64,000 nt of DNA from Candidatus Heimdallarchaeota archaeon. Lineage in GTDB: Archaea; Asgardarchaeota; Heimdallarchaeia; Heimdallarchaeales; Kariarchaeaceae. This document shows positions 53,720 to 62,865 of the stretch, in pieces (position 1 is the stretch's first letter; the number at the start of each line of letters is the position of its first letter). The notes below the pieces were generated by a model. The model worked only from the letters and a program-made list of their open reading frames with translations, was not told the origin of the DNA and did no database searches. The DNA is taken from assembly GCA_030149205.1 (NCBI GenBank), contig JASBSB010000001.1, positions 900,712-964,711 of the forward strand, given 5' to 3'. The translations under genes and the position numbers were made by a program.

Positions 53720-55189
53720 ATGAGTAAAATGGAGCAGATAGCTTCCCCCTTTATCAATGAAGAGTTGGTCGAGCAGGCAAAGAAGACTGGTAAAATTTTA
53801 ATGTCTGAGGAAGAGGTAGTATCTAAGAGTCTGCCAGTATATTTCTCACTTACATCAGAGGGTCTGATCTTTGGAATTTTTAGCCTTCTTCTGGGAATTA
53901 TTGGCCTAGCAAGCCTTAATCCACCGATATTTATCGTGGGATTTGGAATGAGCATTCTTTTGGTATTATATTTCCTATATCTTAGATTTACCTTAAGTAA
54001 AACGAATGTTTCTATGGATGTGAATCTACCTGTAAGAGAAGTTGAAGCAAAGCTTTTTGCCCCTGTTCAGGTCGAGGTAACAACTACTAGGAATTTAGTA
54101 GTAACATTTGAACTCGAAACAAGTGATGGGCTATTTCCTGTATTAAGACCGGCGTCCTCAATATTAGATGCAAAAAAAGAAAAACTTGAAGAAGAGACAT
54201 TTATGTTTTATGTTCCAAGGAGAGGGAAAGAGAGGATTGAAAGAGTTGTCGCTCAGATTGGAGGTCTTCCTGGTCTTTTTTTCGGAACCAAGACAATAAT
54301 CATCAACAAAGAGATAATTGTTTTACCTGAACCTCAACGGGTTCAGTTACCTTGGACATTGAAGCAAAAAATAATGGATCAGTTTATTTCAGAAATAACA
54401 GTCACAAGGAAAGGACGGGGAAGTGATTTTTTTGCACTTAAAGATTTTCAGTTTGGAGATGAAATCAAACATATCGCATGGAAAAAATCCGCAAGGGTTG
54501 GAAAGTTAATCTCAAAAGAGTTTGAAGAACCTAACCAGCTTAAGTTTGTCATTGTTATAGATGCTTCATTATTTATGTCTGGCCCAAAATTAGAGTTTGC
54601 ACTTTCATCAGCAGTAGAATTATGTTCAGTTCTACGTCGAACAGAACACTCAGCATATGTCATCGTTCACGGAAATGATACATTAAAGTTTGTAAAATTA
54701 GGGGTTTCAATTTCTGCTATGAGGAGATTAGCAGTTGAACTTCACTCGGTCTCACCTTCTGGTACCACCTTTAACTACGACACTCTTTACTCGACCTTGT
54801 TAACCCGACGACTATATGATTCTGTGGTGATATTCATTTCTGACGTTGAAGCACCCCCCAGTACTGTACAAAAAGGTTTGAGCTTGATACAACCGTATAT
54901 GCAGCGAACACTTTTCTTTGCCTGTTATACACCAGGGTTTGGAACCTTGTGGAATGAAACTGAATTTGGAGATTCTGGAATCTCAATGGATGAATGGAAA
55001 TATAAAAATTTCCAACTAAACCCATTAGTTAGAAGATCTTACTTGACAAGAATTCAGGAGTTCAAACAGAAGGTAACAGCCACAAGTACAGTGTTTCATC
55101 TGATTAAGAATTATAACACCAACATACTACTTGAACTAAAAGCTACCCTGAGCTTTTTGAATAAGGTTGGTAAAAAAGGAGGGAAATAG
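53720..55189 (+). CDS. DUF58 protein
   Basis: Encodes 489 residues with two helices near 50-90, a beta-rich domain, the DUF58 signature GSDFFALKDFQFGDEIKHIAWKKSA-type segment (about residues 235-258) and a von Willebrand-like domain with metal-site start VIDASLFMSG. DUF58 proteins are the usual partners of MoxR ATPases. It starts 11 bases after the MoxR stop and is followed without gap by the next gene. Confidence 0.85.
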   Translation: MSKMEQIASPFINEELVEQAKKTGKILMSEEEVVSKSLPVYFSLTSEGLIFGIFSLLLGIIGLASLNPPIFIVGFGMSILLVLYFLYLRFTLSKTNVSMDVNLPVREVEAKLFAPVQVEVTTTRNLVVTFELETSDGLFPVLRPASSILDAKKEKLEEETFMFYVPRRGKERIERVVAQIGGLPGLFFGTKTIIINKEIIVLPEPQRVQLPWTLKQKIMDQFISEITVTRKGRGSDFFALKDFQFGDEIKHIAWKKSARVGKLISKEFEEPNQLKFVIVIDASLFMSGPKLEFALSSAVELCSVLRRTEHSAYVIVHGNDTLKFVKLGVSISAMRRLAVELHSVSPSGTTFNYDTLYSTLLTRRLYDSVVIFISDVEAPPSTVQKGLSLIQPYMQRTLFFACYTPGFGTLWNETEFGDSGISMDEWKYKNFQLNPLVRRSYLTRIQEFKQKVTATSTVFHLIKNYNTNILLELKATLSFLNKVGKKGGK

Positions 55190-55972
55190 ATGAGAGAAGA
55201 CCCTATAGTATATGAGGACTGGCAGATCGGAAAGGCATCTAATACCTTTTTAAGACCATTAAAACTGGTTGAAGGAGGATTGAACCTTCTGCTAATACTT
55301 TCATTGGTAGATATTGTGATTAGTTCTAGGGTATTTTCATTGATTCCCATAATTGCAGTTTTGGGTCTTGGGGTGCTTCTCGTAGATTATTTTGGAGACA
55401 ATCTACTAGAGACCATACTGGCTAAATTAGTTAATGTTACAGTCTTATTTGTTATTACTGGACTTGCTTACTTCCAATCAACACAGGATATAAACCCCTT
55501 TATTGGACTGATTCTTGGAACGGTCTTCTTTTGGAAAATCTCTTTGATACCAATTTTTGTGCCACTTAGAAAGGTGAGTGGAGAAATCATCCTTCCGAAA
55601 AATGAAAAGGTGGAGGTTCGACTCTTACAAGCTTACAAGAATCTATCAACCACAAGCTATGGAATGAATTTAGATTCTATTTTTGAGGGAAGAAAAGCAC
55701 TAATTCGAAAAAATTTTCCATTTACCCTAATTGCCTTCGTCTTTAGTCTGAGTATGGGTACAATTCTAGGATTAGGAGACTCTCTCCAAATATACCTTAT
55801 CAGATTTTTAATGCAGGTGTTTTTGATCATAATGTCCCTATATTTAAGCTATTTGCTCATTGTTTGGTATACAGCCCGTGAAGATACGAGTTTATCAGGA
55901 TTAATTTTTTCTAGGATGAAGAGATGGGTAAAGCGCAGATTTTCAAGAAAGAAAAAACCTAATACTTTTTGA
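55190..55972 (+). CDS. polytopic membrane protein, end of the MoxR operon
   Basis: Encodes 260 residues with about seven hydrophobic segments and a very basic C-terminus (KRWVKRRFSRKKK). The ATG follows the DUF58 stop immediately, and GGAGGG 6-10 bases upstream is a good ribosome site. No family recognised. It overlaps the end of the convergent rhodanese gene by 14 bases. Confidence 0.6.
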   Translation: MREDPIVYEDWQIGKASNTFLRPLKLVEGGLNLLLILSLVDIVISSRVFSLIPIIAVLGLGVLLVDYFGDNLLETILAKLVNVTVLFVITGLAYFQSTQDINPFIGLILGTVFFWKISLIPIFVPLRKVSGEIILPKNEKVEVRLLQAYKNLSTTSYGMNLDSIFEGRKALIRKNFPFTLIAFVFSLSMGTILGLGDSLQIYLIRFLMQVFLIIMSLYLSYLLIVWYTAREDTSLSGLIFSRMKRWVKRRFSRKKKPNTF

Positions 55973-56282
55973 CTGAGGGATCAACCTCATTTGACCATCG
56001 AATAATTCCACCAGTAACATTATACACATTAGGAAATCCATTTGAACGAAGATACATTACTACTCGACCAGACCTCGCTCCACTCCGGCAGATAAAAGCC
56101 AATTTTTGATCTTTGGAAAGATTTCCGAGGTGATTTCCAAACTCACTCATAGGGATAGAATCTGATCCAGTGACACTGGTGTATGCAAATTCGTCCTTCT
56201 CGCGGACATCAATTAACCGAATCTCGCCAGTTTGCATGAGTTTGTGAACTTCTTTGGGTAATAGGGAAATAGAGTTATTCAT
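55959..56282 (-). CDS. single-domain rhodanese
   Basis: Encodes 107 residues. The active-site loop FICRSGARSGR places the catalytic Cys at residue 65; RLIDVREKDEFA and SDSIPMSEF are the other rhodanese signatures. It transfers sulfane sulfur to thiols or cyanide. The upstream TRASH regulator and the CopZ-like protein may belong to the same metal/sulfur theme. Confidence 0.9.
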   Translation of the reverse strand: MNNSISLLPKEVHKLMQTGEIRLIDVREKDEFAYTSVTGSDSIPMSEFGNHLGNLSKDQKLAFICRSGARSGRVVMYLRSNGFPNVYNVTGGIIRWSNEVDPSVKKY

Positions 56283-56352
56283 AGTTTTAAGATTTTTCTA
56301 CCTAATAAATAGCTTAGGTTAATTTCAGATGAATAAATTTAGTGCATAAGTT

Positions 56353-56955
56353 TCACACAAAAAGATTTGCATATTTGGATTTAAATTCTTCATAACAGTT
56401 CTCACAGCAAAATGCCATCAGGTGGTTGGGTTGCACCTCTCTTACAAACCCTCTTCCAGACATTGTTGATTGACACTCTGGACAGTATAATTTATCAACT
56501 GCTTCACCTTCGATATTTACTTCTGTCCCAATATCTTGATTAGAGTTTAAAATGGGGATCAGTTGAAAATTTAAGATTTGGTTTTCTGAGAAAAACTCGG
56601 TCAATGTCTTCAAAGAAAGATTAGAGATGGGAATAGTTTCACAGATGTAATTATACACCCCCGCAACATGATATACTTTGGTTAGAAAATTAATAGAGAG
56701 TAGCTCAGTAAGAAAATTGCTTGATGCTGTGTTCCTAACCTGAATCTGAATGAGATAAGCCTGGTAGCTAGGAGTGAGTTTACTCCAATTTACGATCAAA
56801 GAAAAACCGAGAATATATTTCTCCTTTTTTAATTTGCTTATTCTATAGGTAATTGTTGCAGGTGACACTTCTAGTTTGTTAGATAGCCAATTGTTTGACA
56901 CTTGTGGATCTTTATTGAGATAGTATAAAATCTCAAGGTCTGTTTGATCAACCAT
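56353..56955 (-). CDS. Lrp/AsnC-type regulator with C-terminal TRASH domain
   Basis: Encodes 200 residues from the ATG at 56955, with TTTAAATC about 20 bases upstream. Residues 1-50 (QTDLEILYYLNKD, PATITYRISKLKKEKYI) form the Lrp-type HTH; the middle is the ligand-binding RAM-like domain; the last 45 residues have CPECQS and CCENCYEEF, the metal-binding TRASH module. Archaeal regulators of this type (for example CopT/CopR relatives) sense copper or similar metals. It is divergent from the CopZ-like gene at 57132, its probable target. Confidence 0.8.
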   Translation of the reverse strand: MVDQTDLEILYYLNKDPQVSNNWLSNKLEVSPATITYRISKLKKEKYILGFSLIVNWSKLTPSYQAYLIQIQVRNTASSNFLTELLSINFLTKVYHVAGVYNYICETIPISNLSLKTLTEFFSENQILNFQLIPILNSNQDIGTEVNIEGEAVDKLYCPECQSTMSGRGFVREVQPNHLMAFCCENCYEEFKSKYANLFV

Positions 56956-57131
56956 AAAATGCAATTTGAAAAGATTTAAATAAACCCTGTGATATTTGAA
57001 ATTTTTTTAGATGTTTAGATATAGGTTTGACATATTACATCAAATTTATTCTTAAATCGCCTGATTATTCATTAAGCATCATTGAAATATTTTACAATAT
57101 ACCATATAAGAATTGAAATAATATTAACATT

Positions 57132-57710
57132 ATGAATTCAATCAACACCGTTAGTGGTAAAGTATTTGAAGGAGAAATCTCTGATCTGAAACTCTGTCCT
57201 TTAGACCAGACAAAAGGACAGAGACTCTTAAGAAAAACCTTAGCAAGCTATTTTCTTCCAGAATATTGGCCGTTGATCGGGAGTTCCACCTTTTACTTCT
57301 GTGGTTCACAAAATTGCCCGATTATTTATTTTAATAACGAAGACAAACAATATTTTAGTTTTGAAGATGTAAAGCGAAGTGTTATGCACAAGATGCCAAT
57401 TAACACACCTAACAGACCAGCTTGCTACTGTTTAAACGTTTTGGAATCCGTTATAGTTGATGAGCTTTTGGTGAAGAAATGTTGTGACTCCTTGAAAGAT
57501 ATTCAGGAGTATACTAAGGCAAATACTGGAAAGGATTGCACCATCACAAATCCTTCAGGAAGGTGCTGTGGTAAGAAAATTCAAGAAATTATTGCTTGGG
57601 CTAGAGATCAGAGAGATGAAATTCATGTGCCTACCTTTGAAGAAGCTGAGAGTTGCTGTGCTGAGATCAATTCAAATACAATTCATTTGGAACTAATAGA
57701 TAATCATTAG
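57132..57710 (+). CDS. CopZ-like zinc/[2Fe-2S] protein
   Basis: Encodes 192 residues. The arrangement CPLDQTKGQR, YFCGSQNCPIIYF, ACYCLNVLES and later CC pairs with NPSGRCCGKKIQEII matches the N-terminal redox domain of Archaeoglobus-type CopZ, which holds one Zn and one [2Fe-2S] cluster in a BFD-like fold. The C-terminal HMA copper-binding domain of CopZ is missing. It probably handles copper, mercury or electrons, controlled by the divergent TRASH regulator. Confidence 0.7.
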   Translation: MNSINTVSGKVFEGEISDLKLCPLDQTKGQRLLRKTLASYFLPEYWPLIGSSTFYFCGSQNCPIIYFNNEDKQYFSFEDVKRSVMHKMPINTPNRPACYCLNVLESVIVDELLVKKCCDSLKDIQEYTKANTGKDCTITNPSGRCCGKKIQEIIAWARDQRDEIHVPTFEEAESCCAEINSNTIHLELIDNH

Positions 57711-58216
57711 ATTTCACGATAATCGAATATCTCAGATTCTGTTGGGATACTTTGATTTTTCCACTCCTCAGCCTTAATCATTTTTCCCAAGTATACGATC
57801 TGCCCAGTATGATGAGAGTAATGAACCAGTTGTCTCACGATTGCTTCAAGTAGAGAATGTGGTTGTTTACGAATGTAAATTATTCTTTCCAAATCTTCTT
57901 CATTCAGAGAATGCAGAAATTTTAAGAACATGTCCCATTGCTCTTTCCAATATTTAATTAATTCTGGTCTTGTATTGCCAGTTTCATCAAACTCTTTAGG
58001 TCTGTTACGGTCTGGTTTCTCTCCATCCTCAGTGAACACATTAGTCCAGCGTGACCTAATATTCCCAGAGATATGTTTTACAATCACTGCAACAGAATTA
58101 GAAGTGCGGTTTGGCTTAAAAAAAAATTCCTCGTCTGTAAGTTGATCAAAGGTGGACTCTGCTAGTTTTTTCTGCTTTTCCAACTGGGTTATAATAGGGT
58201 GTAATGTTTCATTCAC
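57707..58216 (-). CDS. DinB/DUF1572 family protein
   Basis: Encodes 169 residues of the four-helix DinB fold. The metal-site histidines are in AVIVKHISGN and in LVHYSHHTGQIVYLG; SRWTNVFTEDGEKP between them is typical of DUF1572. Members include thiol transferases. It converges on the CopZ-like gene with a 4-base overlap. Confidence 0.85.
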   Translation of the reverse strand: MNETLHPIITQLEKQKKLAESTFDQLTDEEFFFKPNRTSNSVAVIVKHISGNIRSRWTNVFTEDGEKPDRNRPKEFDETGNTRPELIKYWKEQWDMFLKFLHSLNEEDLERIIYIRKQPHSLLEAIVRQLVHYSHHTGQIVYLGKMIKAEEWKNQSIPTESEIFDYREI

Positions 58217-58261
58217 TGTACAAACTTAGATTATATTAGATTAAAAAAATATCCGATTCCT

Positions 58262-58558
58262 CTAGTCTGATTTTGTCCCACCACAATTTAGACAGTATTT
58301 TTTGATTTTCCCCAATTTGATGAATGAGATGAATAAGGGACTATCACAGTCATGTTCTTTGTTGTGACGGGGTAATCCTTTCATCTTTTCCTGGATTTTT
58401 GCTTCAACTGATTTATAATACTCCACTAAATTGAGTAGTTCACTCACACATACCCTAACTAAATGGTCTACATAAATATTTTGAATACTCATATAACCTA
58501 AAGTACAGGAATCTAGATCAATAGACAAGATGGTAATTTTATAGAAATCAGTACCCAA
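58262..58558 (-). CDS. small protein with CxxC, unknown
   Basis: Encodes 98 residues, helical, ending in CLNCGG. Another Cys/His patch, HNKEHDCDSP, lies upstream and could complete a metal site. It is divergent from the LRR-GTPase gene with about 50 bases between them. Family not recognised. Confidence 0.45.
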   Translation of the reverse strand: MGTDFYKITILSIDLDSCTLGYMSIQNIYVDHLVRVCVSELLNLVEYYKSVEAKIQEKMKGLPRHNKEHDCDSPLFISFIKLGKIKKYCLNCGGTKSD

Positions 58559-58608
58559 TCTACTAGTATCGTAATTAAATTTTATATAGACTCTCCAAAT
58601 CAGAAATT

Positions 58609-59811
58609 GTGGACGATCTAGAGAAGTTAAGGAAGATATTTACTGAAATCGACCTTTCTGACTCTATTGATCAGATACTGAACTCTAAGAATACAAAATT
58701 TGTAAATAGAAAATTAATTTGGCTGGATCTTGGGTGTGTTTTGGAGGATGTTCAGGAGGAAATTAGGCTGGGTGAGTTCACCGAACTAACCTATTTGGGG
58801 CTATATGCAAATAATTTGAAGATTCTACCTGTAAACATGTTTCAGGGATTGCACAGGTTACAATATATTGATCTAGGTGAGAATAACTTGGATGAACTTC
58901 CTGAAGAAATTTTTCGTGGGTTAGAAAAGTTGGATGCCCTATGGTTATATTCCAACAATTTACGAGCACTACCAGTCTCACTTTACAACCTACACAACCT
59001 TAGAGAATTAAATGTTAATTTAAACAAGCTCAATTTCAATTCAATAAGAGAGTTAAGAACACTTAAAAAGTTGGAGAGGCTAGAAGTTGCTCTGAACCCT
59101 GAAATATCACCGATTGAGCTGGCGAAATTAAAATTTGGAAAATTAAAATATCTTATTGTTGATGATACACTTCCCGATGGTAACATAATAATCAAAAACC
59201 TTTACGAAATCCAGGAGGAAGAAGATTCACACACGAGGTCTAGTAAGGTAATCTTTGGACTTATAACCGGGTTTATGGGCTCAGGAAAATCAACTCTTAT
59301 CAAACATATCCCAAATAAGATACAGACTGACATTACTCCCGACATTCAACCTAGATTGTTTTTTGATAAACATTTCATGATAAAGTATTCTCCAGATACA
59401 AATTTAGTGTTATTTGAGTTGGACGCGCCTACAATTTCAACTTGGACACAGTACATATCAGTTTCAGAATTTGTCTTCGTGCTAATCTCCGAAGAAGATC
59501 TAAGTAAAAGAGATGATGAATTTAAAGAATTCCTTGAACACATAATCAAGAATAGGTCCAGAGAATCTAGAGTTCTCCTTCTTGTGACAAAGGTCTCTAA
59601 GGGAACTAAGAAGAAAACAATTAATTCTAACCTTAGTTCCATTGTAGAAAGGATAGATGACTGTCCCATAGATTTATCTCATGATTTGTTTCTTGTTTCA
59701 ATGGGAAACCCATTTCCAGATCTTGGAGGTCAACAAAAAGTCAATCTGAATGAAAAAGAAATTCAACTGATTTTTAATAGTATCAAACCATTGAACAAAA
59801 ACCTAAGCTAA
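58609..59811 (+). CDS. LRR protein fused to a degenerate small-GTPase domain
   Basis: Encodes 400 residues from a GTG. Residues 35-170 carry about five leucine-rich repeats (LKILPVNMFQGL, LDELPEEIFRGL). Residues 215-390 are a Ras-like domain with an intact P-loop GFMGSGKST (221-229). The G3 motif reads FELDAPTI instead of DxxG, and G4 reads LVTKVSKG instead of NKxD, so nucleotide specificity or hydrolysis is probably altered. LRR-GTPase fusions are widespread in Asgard archaea. It converges on the gene at 59814 with a 2-base gap. Confidence 0.75.
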   Translation: MDDLEKLRKIFTEIDLSDSIDQILNSKNTKFVNRKLIWLDLGCVLEDVQEEIRLGEFTELTYLGLYANNLKILPVNMFQGLHRLQYIDLGENNLDELPEEIFRGLEKLDALWLYSNNLRALPVSLYNLHNLRELNVNLNKLNFNSIRELRTLKKLERLEVALNPEISPIELAKLKFGKLKYLIVDDTLPDGNIIIKNLYEIQEEEDSHTRSSKVIFGLITGFMGSGKSTLIKHIPNKIQTDITPDIQPRLFFDKHFMIKYSPDTNLVLFELDAPTISTWTQYISVSEFVFVLISEEDLSKRDDEFKEFLEHIIKNRSRESRVLLLVTKVSKGTKKKTINSNLSSIVERIDDCPIDLSHDLFLVSMGNPFPDLGGQQKVNLNEKEIQLIFNSIKPLNKNLS

Positions 59812-59813
59812 AT

Positions 59814-61634
59814 CTATTTGCCTGATAAGAAAAATAGGGAATAGATCAGGATGAGATCAATACTTTCTGGGTCAGTTAGTATAGTGGAGAGTGTTTTTAA
59901 TATTAGGTCAGGCTCTTTATTTTCATAACTGACACCAATTAAATGATAATATTTAGGAGTTCCTATGATTATCTCTGTCTCAGTCTCATTTAAAGGGATT
60001 GTGTCAGCTTGAAACATGAACCTAAAAGATTCATTATTAGATTTAGCTATAATTATAAAAATATCGTTTCTTATTCCATTCATACGTTTTTTGACCGAGG
60101 TAAATGGTGTTTGCCAATGAACATCCCTGTAGTAAGATGAACCTACTGTAAGAATTGTTTGATTTATCTGTAGGTTAGGAAGAGAGGAATACATGATGTT
60201 TTCAAGAACCTCACCATCAACAGAAACTAATTCAGGGAACACCTTACTTGAATTGTGGAACTTGATCAATTGAGTTGAGTTTATTTCCAACAGGCTGGAA
60301 CCTGACGCTAGTTGTTCTGCAATTGTTTGGTGGTCGATTTTGTCTTCTTGAATTACGATGGCTTCAAGAACATCAATCAAATTTTTATGTGGAATCCCTA
60401 GGTAAATTCCATCATTCTCTAACAGAACCTTCTGAGCCAGTTTGCTTCCAATCTCCTTAATCTCTTCAATAAGATCATCCCTGTTTAGCAGCTTGAATAA
60501 TTGTTGGAGAGCTTCTTTTCTTTTCCCTTCTGAAATCAGACCTTCAGCAAGGATATAATCTAAGTATTGATCATAAGGAGGAATAAGCTCATTTTCAAGG
60601 AATTGTTGTAAATTATCAGGTGAAAGTGAATTGCTCCACTTAGAATTATAATTTAGTATTGTAAAGATTCGGGCCAAGGATAGATGAAGCCATGCTTGGG
60701 CTGGAAGAATTGGACTCCACTGATCAACAATTGATTTTAATTGGATGACTAACAATTGAGTTTTGTCCAGATCATTTTCACTAAGTGAAACTGGGTTCCA
60801 AAGAATTCCTGTTGAGAATTGAATATAATCCCTCAAAATTGAAGCATAATACATAGGATCATCTTTTTTTCCCAATTCTCCAGCCAACACCACAAAGTTC
60901 CCCAATTTACGAATCTCGTCAATTACCTCATCGGACAATGTTGCTTTAGATTGAACTATTTCGATTTGAATTATTAATACCTGTACACTCACTAATTCCT
61001 CAAGCTCTATATTGTCATCTTTTGTAAGCCTCTTTGATGTTGTAAATTTAACTGTCAATTTTTTTAATTTTGAGGTAACCTCATCTTTAATCTCATTCAA
61101 TGCTTCTAACTGAACATAGTTGCCACCAAATAAGTTGCTTAGCTGTAGAGTTAGATAATTCTTTAATGATGCATATCCAAAGTCTTTGTTGTAAATTAGC
61201 TCTTCATTCGAACTAAGTATACCATATCTCAAATTTTTTATCCTATAAGAATATTGAGCAAAATTCGTTAATTCAGTATCTCCATAATTTTCAGATAATA
61301 GATAAGCCCGGTCAATATATAGCTCTGCCTCAGCTAGATTGTATTCAACACTTAGGAAATGAAGCTTCTCAAGCCCAATAGCTAACATCGCATAGGGTAA
61401 TTGCTTAAATGAAATCATTTCTAGTCCAAAGTCTTCCAGTAATTGTTTCGACTTTTCATTTTGTATTTTTACACTCTTCACCCATTCTGAGGCAACATGC
61501 ATCCTCTCCTGACGGTCTGAGGGTTTGATTTTGGTTGAATCTGATCCTCTTTGTGGAATAGGGATATAACAGGTTAAACAGTACAATGGTGAGAGCATTG
61601 AAGGTTCAGTTCCACAGATCAGGCACTGTGTCAT
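59814..61634 (-). CDS. zinc-finger and helical-repeat protein, unknown
   Basis: Encodes 606 residues. Cys4, Cys7, Cys19 and Cys22 form an N-terminal zinc finger. Residues about 60-400 are all-helical with TPR-like spacing (LEKLHFLSVEYNLAEAELYI). The C-terminal 170 residues are strand-rich (QTILTVGSSYYRDVHW, ETEIIIGTPKYYHLIG). No known family recognised. Its end-to-end closeness to the LRR-GTPase gene may only reflect compact packing. Confidence 0.55.
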   Translation of the reverse strand: MTQCLICGTEPSMLSPLYCLTCYIPIPQRGSDSTKIKPSDRQERMHVASEWVKSVKIQNEKSKQLLEDFGLEMISFKQLPYAMLAIGLEKLHFLSVEYNLAEAELYIDRAYLLSENYGDTELTNFAQYSYRIKNLRYGILSSNEELIYNKDFGYASLKNYLTLQLSNLFGGNYVQLEALNEIKDEVTSKLKKLTVKFTTSKRLTKDDNIELEELVSVQVLIIQIEIVQSKATLSDEVIDEIRKLGNFVVLAGELGKKDDPMYYASILRDYIQFSTGILWNPVSLSENDLDKTQLLVIQLKSIVDQWSPILPAQAWLHLSLARIFTILNYNSKWSNSLSPDNLQQFLENELIPPYDQYLDYILAEGLISEGKRKEALQQLFKLLNRDDLIEEIKEIGSKLAQKVLLENDGIYLGIPHKNLIDVLEAIVIQEDKIDHQTIAEQLASGSSLLEINSTQLIKFHNSSKVFPELVSVDGEVLENIMYSSLPNLQINQTILTVGSSYYRDVHWQTPFTSVKKRMNGIRNDIFIIIAKSNNESFRFMFQADTIPLNETETEIIIGTPKYYHLIGVSYENKEPDLILKTLSTILTDPESIDLILIYSLFFLSGK

Positions 61635-61980
61635 CAGAATGCAAGTTAACCTTCTCTTTCTTAAAGACTTTGAAAACTACTTAAAATTTCATTGCCAGAT
61701 TTTCATCTTGTTTTAGAGGCAGCTTTAATCAGAACATAATTATTAAATTATAGATTGATTGATCCCGCCAAACCTGTCAAAGATTTTTCGTATAACTCAA
61801 ATTCGGCAAACTTATAAATCATGCTGATTAGAAAACTCACCAAATAATTGGTTGTTAGGGAAGAACGATTTCGGAGGGAATAACCCTCTGAGATCCTGAT
61901 TTAGATTATTTGTTTATTTGTGACTTATTTTACTATTCTTATCAACAAGTCAGTCGAAAGTCTTTATTTCTCTTAAGAAA
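61635..61980. other. intergenic stretch between divergent genes
   Basis: No gene seen. A small stem-loop GAGGG-AATAA-CCCTC lies at 61875-61889. No clear TATA element was placed. Confidence 0.4.
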
Positions 61981-62715
61981 TTGAAAATTAAACAGATGAA
62001 ATCAAATTTTGCTCAAAAGGTGATTAAAGATCGACAGTCCTTATTTTTCCTGAGATTGATGAACGAAAAAGACCTAGATGAGATCTCTGCATGGCCCTTC
62101 TTTACAGATCAGTATCTTAGTTGGGCTAATTTCTCATTCTTTCAACCACAAGAGAAAAGATTTTGGTTCAAGGCGAACAACACAGAGTCACTGTTTTGGT
62201 TCTCTTTCCTTGTCGACGGGCATATACTTTCAAACCCAGAACACCTAAAGTCTTGGATAGAAGAAGGCTGTAAGGGCGAGCTTTCATTTCAAAACCCCCA
62301 TAACTCCACCCATATAGAGCAATTTGATGATGAGCTTAGAAAATCATTCAACCTCGATGCAAACGCTTCGAGGAAATTATTGGTTGGACGAATCTCTATA
62401 ACTACAACACCAAATGAGGATGAAGTGATCTTTGGAATTGCGATTCATCCAGATTTTGTTAATTTACACCTGGGAAGATTAGCAACTCAAATGATGTTGT
62501 TTGCTCTATTTGAGTTATCAGACATAGACTCAGTCTGGTTGGAGACTCAGGAGGTAAACGTTAGGGCTCAAAGACTTTATGAAAGGCTTGGATTTAAGAG
62601 ATTGGGATATCATTATAAGAGGAACAATGACAGAATTTTAGAAAAGAGGTATGCCTATGCCTTTACACGTCAAGAAAAAGAATTTATTCCAGATCTATTT
62701 ATTGTGGAGGAATGA
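61981..62715 (+). CDS. GNAT-family acetyltransferase
   Basis: Encodes 244 residues from a TTG, or 239 from the ATG at 61996. The C-terminal half carries the GNAT fold: FGIAIHPDFVNLHLGRLATQ (acetyl-CoA loop, here with LGRLA), then SVWLETQEVNVRAQRLYERLGF. The N-terminal half resembles the substrate part of RimJ/RimL-like enzymes. Substrate unknown. Confidence 0.8.
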   Translation: MKIKQMKSNFAQKVIKDRQSLFFLRLMNEKDLDEISAWPFFTDQYLSWANFSFFQPQEKRFWFKANNTESLFWFSFLVDGHILSNPEHLKSWIEEGCKGELSFQNPHNSTHIEQFDDELRKSFNLDANASRKLLVGRISITTTPNEDEVIFGIAIHPDFVNLHLGRLATQMMLFALFELSDIDSVWLETQEVNVRAQRLYERLGFKRLGYHYKRNNDRILEKRYAYAFTRQEKEFIPDLFIVEE

Positions 62716-62865
62716 AGTCAGTGAGCATGAAGCGTGACCTTCCAACGATTGACTAAGAAGATCCCCCTAAATTACATATTTTTCACTTATATAATATTTT
62801 TTTGGATTTAGAATGAATACTTGCTCACACAACCAAGTTTAATTTTAGTCACATTATTATTAATT

